DNA from: Azospirillum brasilense
GTDB taxonomy: Bacteria; Pseudomonadota; Alphaproteobacteria; Azospirillales; Azospirillaceae
Direction of reading: 5' to 3'
Assembly (NCBI RefSeq): GCF_007827795.1
Contig: NZ_VITI01000001.1
Coordinates: 744,001 to 808,000 of the forward strand
DNA: 64,000 nucleotides
The translations under genes and the position numbers were made by a program. Of this stretch, positions 39,733-50,361 are shown one piece after another. The notes beneath the pieces were generated by a model, which did not search any database, was not told the origin of the DNA, and saw only the letters and a list, made by a program, of their open reading frames with translations. Numbering within the stretch: position 1 is the first letter of the stretch; every line of letters starts with the position of its first letter.

Positions 39733-40545
39733 ATGTCAATCCATCACGCGGCCCCCCACGCGGCGCGATCGCCGGTCCCGTCCATGGCCCCTGCCCTGAT
39801 CGACGCGAAGGGTTTGACGGTGCGGTTGGGCGGGCGGACGATCCTCGACCGCGTGGATCTGGAGGTGCGGCCCGGCGAGATCGTCACGCTGATCGGCCCC
39901 AACGGCGCCGGCAAGACGACGCTGGTGCGCGCCGTGCTGGGCCTCGTCCGCGCCTCGTCCGGGGTGGTGGAGCGCCGCCGGGGCCTGCGCATCGGCTACA
40001 TGCCGCAGCGCCTGACGGTCGACGCGACCCTGCCGCTGACGGTCCGCCGCTTCCTGGCGCTGTGGCGCCCGGTGACCGACGCGCGCATCACCGCGGCGCT
40101 GGAGGAGGCCGGCGTCTCCCACCTCGCCGCCAGCCCGGTCCAGACGGTCTCCGGCGGCGAAATGCAGCGGGTGCTGCTGGCCCGCGCCCTGCTCGGCGAT
40201 CCCGAGCTTCTGGTGCTGGACGAGCCAGACCAGGCGGTGGACGTCCATGGCCAGGCCGAGCTGTTCGGGCGCATCGAAACGCTGCGCCGGACCCGCGGCT
40301 GCGGCGTGCTGCTGGTCAGCCACGATCTGCACACGGTGATGGCCCGCACCGACCGCGTGCTCTGCCTGAACGGCCATGTCTGCTGCCAGGGCGCACCGGA
40401 GGACGTGCGGCGCCACCCGGAATACCGCGCCCTGTTCGGCGGTCACGCCGACGCGCTGGCCGTCTATGTCCATCACCACGACCACGCGCACGCCAGCGAC
40501 GGCGCCGTTGTGCCCGGCCATGACGGGGACTGCTGCCATGGATGA
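39733..40545 (+). CDS. znuC: Zinc ABC transporter ATP-binding protein
   Basis: The ATPase of the zinc importer. It has Walker [10 protein letters not shown] (about 55-63), the signature [16 protein letters not shown], Walker [13 protein letters not shown] and an H-loop SHD. The C-terminus ends in a His/Cys-rich tail ([11 protein letters not shown], then GDCCHG) that may sense or bind zinc. Either ATG at 39733, which abuts the Zur box and lacks a ribosome-binding site, or ATG at 39784 ([10 protein letters not shown]) may be used; if transcription begins near the box, the second or a leaderless start is likely. Confidence 0.95.
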   Translation: MSIHHAAPHAARSPVPSMAPALIDAKGLTVRLGGRTILDRVDLEVRPGEIVTLIGPNGAGKTTLVRAVLGLVRASSGVVERRRGLRIGYMPQRLTVDATLPLTVRRFLALWRPVTDARITAALEEAGVSHLAASPVQTVSGGEMQRVLLARALLGDPELLVLDEPDQAVDVHGQAELFGRIETLRRTRGCGVLLVSHDLHTVMARTDRVLCLNGHVCCQGAPEDVRRHPEYRALFGGHADALAVYVHHHDHAHASDGAVVPGHDGDCCHG

Positions 40546-41326
40546 TTTCGTTCTGCGCGCGCTCGCCGCCGGCTGCGGCATCGCGCTGGTCGCCGGCCCG
40601 CTGGGGTCCTTCGTGGTGTGGCGGCGCATGGCCTATTTCGGCGACACGCTGGCCCATTCCGCCCTGCTGGGGGTGGCGCTGGGCTTCCTGCTGGGCGTCA
40701 ACCCGCTGATCGGCGTGGTCGGGGTCTGCGTCGCGCTGGCGCTGGCGCTGGTCGGGCTGCAGCGCCGCCGCGCGCTGGCCACGGACACCGTGCTGGGCAT
40801 CCTGTCGCATTCGTCGCTGTCGCTGGGCCTCGTCGCCATCGCCTTCCTGGAGACGCTGCGCGTCGATCTGGTCGCCTATCTGTTCGGCGACATCCTCAGC
40901 GTCACCACGACCGATCTGGGCTGGATCTACGCGGGCGGTGCCGCGGCGCTGGGCGGTCTGCTGCTGCTGTGGCGGCGGCTGCTGGCGGTGACGGTGGACG
41001 AGGATCTGGCGCGGGTGGAGGGCATGCCGGTCGAGGCGCTGCGGCTGGCCTTCATGCTGCTGATCGCGCTGGTGATCGCGGCGGCGATGAAGATCGTCGG
41101 CATCCTGCTGATCACCTCGCTGCTGATCATCCCGGCGGCGGCGGCCCGCCGCTTCTCCCGCACGCCGGAGGCGATGGCCGCCCTGGCCTCGGTCTTCGGG
41201 ATCGCCGCGGTTCTCGGGGGCCTGCTCTCCTCGCTGAACTGGGACCTGCCGGGCGGGCCCAGCATCGTGGTCGCCGCCGCCGCCCTCTTCCTGGCGAGCA
41301 TGATGGTGCCGGTGGCGAACCGCTGA
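40538..41326 (+). CDS. znuB: Zinc ABC transporter permease
   Basis: The 262-residue ABC-3 family permease has about eight membrane helices. Conserved blocks include [19 protein letters not shown] and the coupling segment [20 protein letters not shown]. The start MDDFVLRAL overlaps the znuC stop by 8 bases and is preceded by GGGGA within znuC. It completes the znuABC set and ends 3 bases before the convergent argP. Confidence 0.95.
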   Translation: MDDFVLRALAAGCGIALVAGPLGSFVVWRRMAYFGDTLAHSALLGVALGFLLGVNPLIGVVGVCVALALALVGLQRRRALATDTVLGILSHSSLSLGLVAIAFLETLRVDLVAYLFGDILSVTTTDLGWIYAGGAAALGGLLLLWRRLLAVTVDEDLARVEGMPVEALRLAFMLLIALVIAAAMKIVGILLITSLLIIPAAAARRFSRTPEAMAALASVFGIAAVLGGLLSSLNWDLPGGPSIVVAAAALFLASMMVPVANR

Positions 41327-41329
41327 CCC

Positions 41330-42214
41330 TCACACTTGCGTCAAGCGGGCGCGCGCCGTCGTCAACACCGAGCGCGTGATGTCGGCCAGGGTGCGGCTGG
41401 CGATGCGGCTGCGCTGCCAGAACAGCGGCACGTCCAGCGGCTGGTCCGGCACCAGCGCGACCAGCCGCCCGTCGCGCAAGGCGCCGGCAACCAGCGGCTC
41501 CGGATTCATGCCCCAGCCGAGCCCGGCCAGCGCAGCGTCCACGAAGGCGTGGGTGGAGGGCATCCAGTGGGTCGGCGAGGCGATCTCCACCCCGAAGGCC
41601 TGCCGGGTCCACTGCGTCTGCAGCCGGTCCTTGCTGTTGTAGGTCAGGCGGGGCGCGCGGGCCAAAGCCGCCGCGTCCACTCCATCGGGGAAATGCCGGC
41701 GCAGGAAGCCCGGGCTGGCCGTCGCCACGTAGCGCAAGGCACCCAGCGGGGTGCTGTCGCAGCCCTGCACCGGCTGGGCGCCGGACGTCACCGCCGCCAG
41801 CACCTCGCCCCGGCGCAGCCAGTCGGCGCTGTGCTCCTGGTCGTCCAGAACGAGGTCGAACAGCACGTCCGGCGTCCCGGCCATCGCGGCGACGAACCAA
41901 GTGGCGAGGCTGTCGGCGTTGACCGCCATGCGCACCGTCACCGCCGGCCCGTCCTGCGGCACGCCGGGAAGCCCGTCGCGCAGCTCGCTTTCCAGCAGGG
42001 CCACCCGCTCCGCGTGCTGGCTCAGCCGCAGGCCGGCGGGCGTGCCGGTGCAGGGCGATCCGCGCACCACCAGGATTGTCCCCATCCGCTCCTCCAGCAG
42101 CTTCACCCGCTGGGACACGGCGGAGGGGGTGACGTGGAGCTGCGCCGCCGCCCGCTCAAAACTGCCGTTGCGGACGACCGCGGCCAGCGCGGCGAGCAGG
42201 GCATAGTCCAGCAT
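41330..42214 (-). CDS. argP: LysR-family regulator ArgP (LysG/IciA)
   Basis: The 294-residue protein has a LysR-type winged helix in residues 1-60 (AAVVRNGSFERAAAQLHVTPSAVSQRVKLLEE) and an effector domain. The start MLDYALLAALAAVVR and the SPCTGTPAGLRL segment are characteristic of ArgP/LysG, which senses lysine or arginine and activates the basic amino acid exporter. It stands back to back with such an exporter gene, the expected arrangement. Confidence 0.93.
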   Translation of the reverse strand: MLDYALLAALAAVVRNGSFERAAAQLHVTPSAVSQRVKLLEERMGTILVVRGSPCTGTPAGLRLSQHAERVALLESELRDGLPGVPQDGPAVTVRMAVNADSLATWFVAAMAGTPDVLFDLVLDDQEHSADWLRRGEVLAAVTSGAQPVQGCDSTPLGALRYVATASPGFLRRHFPDGVDAAALARAPRLTYNSKDRLQTQWTRQAFGVEIASPTHWMPSTHAFVDAALAGLGWGMNPEPLVAGALRDGRLVALVPDQPLDVPLFWQRSRIASRTLADITRSVLTTARARLTQV

Positions 42215-42246
42215 GGCTTAGCGTTCCTTAATCAGGATAAGGGACT

Positions 42247-42259
42247 TTAGTTATTCTAA
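42247..42259. promoter_or_regulatory. Candidate ArgP/LysR operator between argP and argO
   Basis: TTAG-N5-CTAA lies in the 95-base divergent spacer within an AT-rich stretch, with a further TTAATCAGGATAAG next to it. The short dyad and position suit a LysR-type site; no consensus match was tested. Confidence 0.4.
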
Positions 42260-42309
42260 TCCGGACGGCGATGGTAGGGGAACGGCCTCGTCCAACGAAT
42301 GAGGCCGCC

Positions 42310-42909
42310 ATGCTCTCCGCCTTCCTTCCCGGCCTTCTGCTGGGTCTCAGCCTGATCGTCGCCATCGGCGCGCAGAACGCCTTCGTGCTGCGCCAGGGCC
42401 TGCGCGGGGAGCATGTGCTGGCCGTCTGCGCGACCTGCGCGGTGTCGGACGCCCTGCTGATCCTGGCCGGGGTCGGCGGCTTCGCCCAGGCCGCCCAGTG
42501 GTTGCCGTGGTTGGAGACGGCGACCCGCTACGCCGGGGCGGCTTTCCTGCTGGTCTACGGGCTGCGCAGCTTCCGCTCGGCTTGGCGGGCGGGCGGCGCG
42601 CTGGACCCGGCGGCGGCGGTCCCGGCGGGGCTCGGCGCGACGCTGGCGACCTGCCTGGCGCTGACCTGGCTGAACCCGCACGTCTATCTGGACACGGTGG
42701 TGCTGGTCGGGTCGGTGTCCACCCAGTTCGCCGAGAGCAAGCACGCCTTCGCGCTGGGGGCGATGACCGCGTCCGTCCTGTTCTTCTTCGCGCTGGGCTA
42801 CGGCGCGCGCTTGCTGCGGCCCGTCTTCGCCCGTCCCGGCGCGTGGCGGGCGCTCGACACCGGCATCGGCGTCGTCATGTGCACGATCGCGGTGACCCTG
42901 GTGGCCTGA
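42310..42909 (+). CDS. argO: Basic amino acid exporter, LysE/ArgO family
   Basis: The 199-residue inner-membrane protein has about six helices. It has the N-terminal LLLGLSLIVAIGAQNAFVLRQGLRGEH and the LTWLNPHVYLDTVVLVG block, diagnostic of LysE/ArgO exporters of arginine or lysine. GAGG lies 5 bases before the ATG. Control by the divergent ArgP is expected. A hairpin terminator separates it from the convergent chemoreceptor gene. Confidence 0.94.
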   Translation: MLSAFLPGLLLGLSLIVAIGAQNAFVLRQGLRGEHVLAVCATCAVSDALLILAGVGGFAQAAQWLPWLETATRYAGAAFLLVYGLRSFRSAWRAGGALDPAAAVPAGLGATLATCLALTWLNPHVYLDTVVLVGSVSTQFAESKHAFALGAMTASVLFFFALGYGARLLRPVFARPGAWRALDTGIGVVMCTIAVTLVA

Positions 42910-42931
42910 ACCGTGGGACCTTGATTCGGGG

Positions 42932-42959
42932 CCGGCGCGGGGATGCTCCCCCGCGCCGG
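42932..42959. terminator. 11-bp hairpin between argO and the chemoreceptor gene
   Basis: CCGGCGCGGGG (42932-42942) pairs with CCCCGCGCCGG (42949-42959) around a 6-base loop between two convergent genes. It can act in both directions; a short ATTTCC follows on the plus strand. Confidence 0.6.
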
Positions 42960-42966
42960 ATTTCCA

Positions 42967-44280
42967 TCAGGACGCCTTCAGCGCCTGCAGGAAGGTCTCG
43001 ACCTGATGCTTCAGGCTGTCGGACTGGCCGGACAGGTCGGACGAGGAGCGGATGACGAGGCCGGAAGCTTGCGCCGTCTCGTTCGCCGCCACGCTCACCG
43101 CCTCGATGCTGCGGGCGATCTCGTCGGTGCCGCGGGCGGCCTGGGCGACGTTGTTGGAAATTTCCTGCGTCGCCGCCGCCTGCTCCTGCACGGCCGAGGC
43201 GATGGTGGTGGAGATCTCGTTGATCGAGCGGATCGTCTCGCCGATGCCCTGGATGGCGCCGATCGTCTGGTTGGTCGCCCCCTGGATGCCGGCGATCTGG
43301 GCGGAGATGTCCTCGGTCGCCTTGGCCGTCTGGTTGGCGAGGCTCTTCACCTCGCTCGCCACCACGGCGAAGCCCTTGCCCGCCTCGCCGGCCCGCGCCG
43401 CTTCGATGGTGGCGTTGAGCGCCAGCAGGTTGGTCTGGCCGGCGATGCCCTGGATCAGCTTCACCACGTCGCCGATGAGCTGCGCCGACTGGGCGAGGCT
43501 GTCGGCGGTGCCGCCGATCTGCTCGGTGCGCGACACCGCCTCGCGGGCGATGGCGACCGACCGTTCGACCTGCTGGCCGATCTCCGCGATGGAGGCGGAA
43601 AGCTGCTCGGCGGCGGCGGCGACCGCCTGGACGTTGGACGCCGCCTGGGCGGTGGCGGCGGCGGCCTCCGCGCTCTGGCGGGTCGACCGTTCCGACAGGG
43701 CGCCGAGCTGGCGCGACACGCCCTGCATGTCGGCCGAACTGCCGGACACCGCCTGAACCACGCTCTTGACCTTGGCGTCGAAGTCGGCGGCGAGGGAGCC
43801 GGCGCGCTGGCGCATCTCCTCCTCCTCCTGGACGTCGATCAGCGAGCCGCAGGCGCGCAGCGCCACGCCGGCCGCGTTGCGCCGGCAGCCGCCGATGGCG
43901 CGGAACCAGCGGTAGGAGCCGTCGCGCATCTTCACGCGGTAGCGCACGTTGAAGGGCGTGCGGCCGCTGGCGTCGGCCAGGAAGGCACCGAAGGCGGCGA
44001 AAGTCGGTGCGCTGTCGTCCGGGTGCAGGCGGTCCGACCAGGAGGTCATCAGGTTCGGAAAATCCTGCTCGCTGTCGAAGCCGAGCAGCCTGCGGAACTG
44101 CCCGGACCAGGTCCAGCGGCTCTGCGGATGCGCCGGGTCGCCGTTGTGGAACACCGCGTCCCACAGGCCGACGCCGGCGTGGTTGCCATAGAGATCAAGC
44201 GCTTCGGTCAACTCGGCCAGCTCAGCGCCGCGCCCGTTGCCGGCATTGGACCCACCCCGGAAAAAACTCATCAGACTCAT
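42967..44280 (-). CDS. Soluble PAS-domain methyl-accepting chemotaxis protein
   Basis: The 437-residue protein lacks membrane segments. It has a PAS-3 fold domain (about 30-150, with [17 protein letters not shown] and [13 protein letters not shown]) and a signalling domain with the hairpin tip [20 protein letters not shown]. It should be a cytoplasmic chemoreceptor that senses an internal, perhaps redox or energy-related, signal and controls a CheA kinase coded elsewhere. Azospirillum has many such receptors. The start [10 protein letters not shown] is chosen because AAGG precedes it; an ATG eight codons earlier is possible. Confidence 0.93.
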   Translation of the reverse strand: MSLMSFFRGGSNAGNGRGAELAELTEALDLYGNHAGVGLWDAVFHNGDPAHPQSRWTWSGQFRRLLGFDSEQDFPNLMTSWSDRLHPDDSAPTFAAFGAFLADASGRTPFNVRYRVKMRDGSYRWFRAIGGCRRNAAGVALRACGSLIDVQEEEEMRQRAGSLAADFDAKVKSVVQAVSGSSADMQGVSRQLGALSERSTRQSAEAAAATAQAASNVQAVAAAAEQLSASIAEIGQQVERSVAIAREAVSRTEQIGGTADSLAQSAQLIGDVVKLIQGIAGQTNLLALNATIEAARAGEAGKGFAVVASEVKSLANQTAKATEDISAQIAGIQGATNQTIGAIQGIGETIRSINEISTTIASAVQEQAAATQEISNNVAQAARGTDEIARSIEAVSVAANETAQASGLVIRSSSDLSGQSDSLKHQVETFLQALKAS

Positions 44281-44619
44281 CGCCTTGTCCCCCTCCCCTC
44301 GCACGATAATCGGTACAACCTTCAGCAGAGATCCATGACCGCAACGATCGGCCGGCCTGTTCTCTTGTACGGAAAATAGGTGAATTTAGATTTCAATTCG
44401 GTAAAAACTTTCTCCATGTTTTTGGAAACAGGAAGCGCGTTTGTCGTATTGTTTATTTCGGTTTCTGTTTGATTTTCTTATATTCTTGCATTCACAACCT
44501 CTGGATGTCACTCGGCGGGCCGCGACCGGACGCCGCCGGCCCGGCCCGTTGCCATCCCCGGCGGGACGACCTACAGTCGCCGGCGTGAGGTGATAAGCGC
44601 ACAAGAAGAACAGGACATC
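44281..44619. other. AT-rich divergent spacer upstream of lutABC
   Basis: A 339-base stretch without a gene between the chemoreceptor and lutA. Bases 44401-44490 contain 60 A or T out of 90, very unlike the flanking GC-rich sequence. A TATATT (44479-44484) could be a -10 element for lutABC, but no convincing -35 was found. The AT-rich tract is a plausible target for MucR-like regulators. No FadR/LldR-type operator was recognised. Confidence 0.4.
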
Positions 44620-45390
44620 ATGGCCGACACCCGCCCCGCCCCCCGAGTGGGGCTGTTCGTCACCTGCCTCGTCGATGTCTACCGCCCGACGGTCGGCTTC
44701 GCCGCGGTGAAGCTGCTGGAGGACGCCGGCTGCACGGTCGAGGTGCCGGAGTCCCAGACCTGCTGCGGCCAGCCGGCCTTCAACGCGGGCGACCGCGCCA
44801 CCGCCCGCGATCTCGCCCGCAGCACCATCGCCGCCTTCGAGGGGTTCGATCACGTGGTCGTCCCCTCCGGCTCCTGCGCCGGGCAGATCCGCAAGCATTA
44901 TCCGGAGCTGCTGGCCGACGACCCGGCCTGGGCGGCCCGCGCCCGCCACCTGTCGGCGCGCACGCACGAGCTGGTGTCCTTCCTGACCGACGTGCTGGGG
45001 GTGACGGACACCGGCGCGCGCTACGACGGCACGATCACTTACCACGACAGCTGTTCGGGCCTGCGCGAGCTGGGCATCAAGGAGCAGCCGCGCCGCCTGC
45101 TGGCCACGGTCGAGGGGCTGACGCTGAACGAGCTTCCGGGGGCGGAGGTCTGTTGCGGCTTCGGCGGCACCTTCTGCGTCAAATACCCGGACATCTCCAA
45201 CCGCATGGTCGAGGCCAAGACCGCCGACATCGCGGGCACCAAGGCCGACACGCTGCTGGCCGGCGACATGGGATGCCTGCTGAACATGGCGGGAAAGCTG
45301 AAGCGCGAGGGTTCCGCCGTCCGCGTCCGCCATGTCGCGGAGGTGCTGGCCGGCGTCACCGACACCCCTCCCATCGGTGAGAAGGCATAA
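44620..45390 (+). CDS. lutA: L-lactate oxidation protein LutA (CCG-domain Fe-S protein)
   Basis: LutA, LutB and LutC together oxidise L-lactate to pyruvate. The 256-residue LutA has two CCG cysteine-rich domains (VPESQTCCGQPAFNAG and GAEVCCGFGGTFCVKYPD) as in LutA/YkgE. The ATG at 44620 follows AGGA; a GTG ten codons earlier is less likely. lutB begins 4 bases downstream. No lactate permease or lutR gene is adjacent. Confidence 0.94.
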   Translation: MADTRPAPRVGLFVTCLVDVYRPTVGFAAVKLLEDAGCTVEVPESQTCCGQPAFNAGDRATARDLARSTIAAFEGFDHVVVPSGSCAGQIRKHYPELLADDPAWAARARHLSARTHELVSFLTDVLGVTDTGARYDGTITYHDSCSGLRELGIKEQPRRLLATVEGLTLNELPGAEVCCGFGGTFCVKYPDISNRMVEAKTADIAGTKADTLLAGDMGCLLNMAGKLKREGSAVRVRHVAEVLAGVTDTPPIGEKA

Positions 45391-45394
45391 CGCC

Positions 45395-46831
45395 ATGCAG
45401 CCGACCACCCACGCCTTTCCCGAGAACGCCCGCAAGGCGCTGAGCGACGAGCGGCTTCAGAAGGTCCTGGCCATCGCGCCCGCCGGTTTCGTCAACCGCC
45501 GCAAACAGGCCGCCGACCGCCTGCCGGAGTTCGAGGATCTCCGCGACCAGGGCCGCGACCTGAAGAACCATGTCCTGGCCAACCTCGACACCTATCTGGA
45601 GGCCTTCGAGGCCAAGGTCACCGAGCAGGGCGGCCATGTGCACTGGTGCCGCACCGACCAGGAGGCGCGCGACGCCATCCTGGGCATTTGCCGCAAGGTC
45701 GGGGCGAAGACCGTCACCAAGGGCAAGTCGATGATCTCCGAGGAGATCGGGATCAACGACTATCTGGAATCCAACGGCCTGACCCCCATCGAGACGGATC
45801 TCGGCGAATACATCATCCAGCTCCGCCGCGAACCGCCCAGCCACATCATCGCCCCGGCCTTCCACCTGTCCAAGAAGGACGTGGAGGGCACCTTCCGGCA
45901 GGCCCACACCGACCTTCCCCCGGACCGCGTTCTGGACGAGCCCAAGGTGCTGATCGCCGAGGCGCGGCAGGTGCTGCGCCGCAAGTTCCAGCAGGCCGAC
46001 GTCGGCATCACCGGCGCCAACATCATGGTGGCGGAGACCGGCTCGACCGTCATCGTCACCAACGAGGGCAACGGCGACCTGACCCAGATCCTGCCGCGCG
46101 TCCATGTGGTGATCGCCACCATCGACAAGGTGGTGCCGACGCTGGAGGACGCCGCCCTGGTGCTGCGCCTGCTGGCGCGCTCCGCCACCGGGCAGGAGGC
46201 GTCGGCCTACACCACCTTCTCCACCGGGCCGCGCCGCCCCGGCGACCTCGACGGGCCGGAGGAGTTCCACGTCGTTCTGCTCGACAACGGGCGGTCGGCG
46301 CTGCTGGGGACCGAGTTCCAGGACGTGCTGCGCTGCATCCGCTGCGGCGCCTGCATGAATCATTGCCCGGTCTACGGCTCGGTTGGCGGGCACGCCTACG
46401 GCTGGGTCTATCCGGGGCCGATCGGGTCGGTGATGCAGCCCGCCCTGCTCGGGGTGAAGGAGGCCGGGCACCTGCCCAACGCCTCGACCTTCTGCGGGCG
46501 GTGCGAGGCGGTCTGCCCGATGCGCATCCCCCTGCCCAAGATGATGCGCCACTGGCGGGAAAAGGAGTTCGAACAGAATCTCCAGCCCGCCGCGATGCGC
46601 CGGGGGCTGGCCCTGTGGGGCTGGTTCGCCCGGCGCCCGGCGCTGTACCACGCGGCCACCCGCGTGGCGGTGCGGGCGCTGGGGATGCTGGGCCGCGGCA
46701 AGGGACGCTTCGCCAGCCTGCCGCTGGCCCAGGGCTGGACCCGGCACCGTGACATGCCGGCGCCGGAGGGCCGGACCTTCCAGCAGATGTGGGCCGAGAA
46801 GAAGGCGGCCGAAAAGAAGGGAAAGCGCTGA
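45395..46831 (+). CDS. lutB: L-lactate oxidation iron-sulfur protein LutB
   Basis: The 478-residue protein has a large LUD-type domain (AKTVTKGKSMISEEIGIND, TGANIMVAETGSTVIVTNEGNGDL) and two cluster motifs near residue 310 (CIRCGACMNHCP) and 370 (CGRCEAVCPM). This is LutB/YkgF, the electron-transferring centre of the complex. The start MQPTTHAF follows lutA by 4 bases and lutC by a similarly short gap, so the three genes form one operon. Confidence 0.95.
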   Translation: MQPTTHAFPENARKALSDERLQKVLAIAPAGFVNRRKQAADRLPEFEDLRDQGRDLKNHVLANLDTYLEAFEAKVTEQGGHVHWCRTDQEARDAILGICRKVGAKTVTKGKSMISEEIGINDYLESNGLTPIETDLGEYIIQLRREPPSHIIAPAFHLSKKDVEGTFRQAHTDLPPDRVLDEPKVLIAEARQVLRRKFQQADVGITGANIMVAETGSTVIVTNEGNGDLTQILPRVHVVIATIDKVVPTLEDAALVLRLLARSATGQEASAYTTFSTGPRRPGDLDGPEEFHVVLLDNGRSALLGTEFQDVLRCIRCGACMNHCPVYGSVGGHAYGWVYPGPIGSVMQPALLGVKEAGHLPNASTFCGRCEAVCPMRIPLPKMMRHWREKEFEQNLQPAAMRRGLALWGWFARRPALYHAATRVAVRALGMLGRGKGRFASLPLAQGWTRHRDMPAPEGRTFQQMWAEKKAAEKKGKR

Positions 46832-46833
46832 CC

Positions 46834-47520
46834 ATGGCCGACACCAGCTCCGCCCGCGCCCAGATCCTGGGCGGCATCCGCAAGGCGCTGAATTCCGCCG
46901 AGGGCTCCGAGGAGGCTCGCCAAAGGCTCGCCACCCACCCGCGCAACCTGATCCCGGCCCGCGCCCAGCTTCCCCACGACCGGCAGGTCGAGCTGTTCGC
47001 CGCCATGGCGACGGAGGTCTCCGCCACCGTGGAGCTGCTGGGCGGGATGGCCGAGGTGCCGGGGGCGGTGGCCGACTATCTGGCCGGGCTGAACCTGCCC
47101 GCCGAGGTCCGCGTCGCCCCGGACGCTGCCCTGGACCCCATCCCCTGGGACCAGCGCCCGACCCTGACGGTGACCAAGGGGCGCGCCCGCGACAGCGACG
47201 GCGCGTCGCTGACCGGCGCCTTCGCCGGTGTCGCGGAAACCGGCTCGCTGATGCTCCTTTCCGGAGCGGAACGACCGACCACGCTGAACTTCCTGCCCGA
47301 CACCCACATCGTCGTGCTGCGGCGCGGCCAGATCGTCGGCACCATGGAGGACGCCTGGGACCGGCTGCGCGCCGCCGGGGCGAACGGTGGCGGGAACGGC
47401 GCCCTGCCCCGCACCGTCAACTTCATCACCGGGCCGTCGCGGACCGGCGACATCGAGATGCGGATCGAGCTGGGCGCCCACGGGCCGCGGCGCCTTCACA
47501 TTCTGCTGGTGGAGGATTGA
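46834..47520 (+). CDS. lutC: L-lactate oxidation protein LutC (LUD domain)
   Basis: The 228-residue LUD-domain protein shows TGAFAGVAETGSLMLLSGAERPTTLNFLPDTHIVVLR and the C-terminal ITGPSRTGDIEMRIELGAHGPRRLHILLVED, typical of LutC/YkgG. It starts 2 bases after the lutB stop. It completes the lutABC set and probably supports growth on lactate. Confidence 0.93.
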   Translation: MADTSSARAQILGGIRKALNSAEGSEEARQRLATHPRNLIPARAQLPHDRQVELFAAMATEVSATVELLGGMAEVPGAVADYLAGLNLPAEVRVAPDAALDPIPWDQRPTLTVTKGRARDSDGASLTGAFAGVAETGSLMLLSGAERPTTLNFLPDTHIVVLRRGQIVGTMEDAWDRLRAAGANGGGNGALPRTVNFITGPSRTGDIEMRIELGAHGPRRLHILLVED

Positions 47521-47642
47521 CACGGCTGAGCGTTCAAGGGTTTATCGGAGAATCGTCCGTGCCGGAACCCGTGTTTAACCGTGTTTGATCCGCCCCGCCC
47601 TTCGACCCGCGCGCCCGGACGGGCCGCGCCGAGGTCCCCGTC

Positions 47643-48227
47643 ATGAACCGCCGCCGCTCGGTCTCCACCGAGGAACGGCGGCTGTGGCGGATCGCCATGC
47701 GCGATGCGGAGCCGATGCCGGGCCGGATTGTCGAGGACCCCGATCCCCCCGCCGCCCCTGTGGCGGAGCCGGAACCGGTCGCCACCACCGCCTCCCCGCC
47801 CCCCGCCCTGCCGCCGCGCGGCGGTGTGCCGAAGGGCGGGCGCCCGTCGCAGCCGCCGCTGAAGGTTGGCAACCTCGACAACATCGACCGCCGCACCGCC
47901 GACCGCTTCTCGCGCGGCGAGATGGAGATCGACGGGCGCATCGACCTGCACGGAATGAGCCAGGCCCAGGCGCACGGCGCCCTGTCCGGCTTCGTCCACC
48001 GCGCCTGGCACGAGGGGCGGCGCTGCGTTCTGGTCATCACCGGCAAGGGCACCTATACCGGCGGGGTCGGCGTGCTGCGCCAGTCGGTGCCGCGCTGGCT
48101 GGCCGATGCCGCCCTGCGCCCGATGGTGCTGGCGGTGCGCCCGGCGCAGCCCCGGCACGGCGGCGATGGGGCGCTGTACGTCCTCATCAAGCGGCGGCGC
48201 GACCAGCATCAGGGCTGGCACCGCTAG
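47643..48227 (+). CDS. Smr/MutS2-domain protein
   Basis: The 194-residue protein has a proline-rich N-terminal half and a C-terminal Smr domain (about 95-185) with DLHGMSQAQAH and the GKGTYTGG loop. Smr domains nick or bind DNA or RNA; this short form is of unknown function. GAGG lies 8 bases before the start. In many alphaproteobacteria this gene follows mltA; here mltA is 13 kb away on the other strand. The XRE gene follows after 12 bases, so the two are co-transcribed. Confidence 0.88.
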   Translation: MNRRRSVSTEERRLWRIAMRDAEPMPGRIVEDPDPPAAPVAEPEPVATTASPPPALPPRGGVPKGGRPSQPPLKVGNLDNIDRRTADRFSRGEMEIDGRIDLHGMSQAQAHGALSGFVHRAWHEGRRCVLVITGKGTYTGGVGVLRQSVPRWLADAALRPMVLAVRPAQPRHGGDGALYVLIKRRRDQHQGWHR

Positions 48228-48239
48228 GACGAGGCCGCG

Positions 48240-48644
48240 ATGACACCCTTCGGCGAACGGGTCCGCGCGCTGCGCGAGGGCAAGAGCGTGACGCTCAAGC
48301 AGATGGCGGCCGACCTGCACATCTCCTCGGCCTATCTGTCGGCGCTGGAGCATGGCAAGCGGGGCCAACCCTCCGCCCAGCTCGTCCGCCAGATCTGCGC
48401 CTACTTCGGCATCATCTGGGACGAGGCGGAGGAGCTGGAACGGCTGGCCGACCTGTCGCACCCGCGCGTGACGGTGGACACCGCCGGGCTCAACCCGAAG
48501 GCGACCGAGCTGGCGAACCGTCTGGCCGAACGCATCCACGACCTGGACGACGGAACGCTGGACCGGCTGCTGCTGCTGCTCGACGAGGCACCGGCCCGCG
48601 GTGGCGCGGCGGTGCGGCGGCGGGCGGCTCCGCGGCGGCGGTAG
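48240..48644 (+). CDS. XRE-family helix-turn-helix regulator
   Basis: The 134-residue protein has a helix-turn-helix domain in residues 5-60 (RVRALREGKSVTLKQMAADLHISSAYLSALEHGKRG). An acidic helical middle (WDEAEELERLADLSHP) and an Arg-rich C-terminus follow. This regulator is usually found right after the smr gene in alphaproteobacteria, as here, and its targets are unknown. GAGG lies 5 bases before the start. Confidence 0.88.
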   Translation: MTPFGERVRALREGKSVTLKQMAADLHISSAYLSALEHGKRGQPSAQLVRQICAYFGIIWDEAEELERLADLSHPRVTVDTAGLNPKATELANRLAERIHDLDDGTLDRLLLLLDEAPARGGAAVRRRAAPRRR

Positions 48645-48819
48645 GGCCAGCGTCACCGGAGGAAACGGCGGCGCAACGGCACGATTTGCCTTGTGGGTTA
48701 ATCAGTCGCACCTTCGGCATAGGCAACCGGACGTTTCGCGTTCGCTTTCGCCGCACCGAATCCCTTACCATCCAGTCCGGGTTGCCCCGAAGCCAGGCTT
48801 GACCAGACGGAATTATCGT

Positions 48820-50361
<1,542 letters not shown>

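Noticed and set aside
44590..44619. GTG start for lutA ten codons upstream
   Set aside because: The ATG at 44620 has a better ribosome-binding site and matches the LutA N-terminus.
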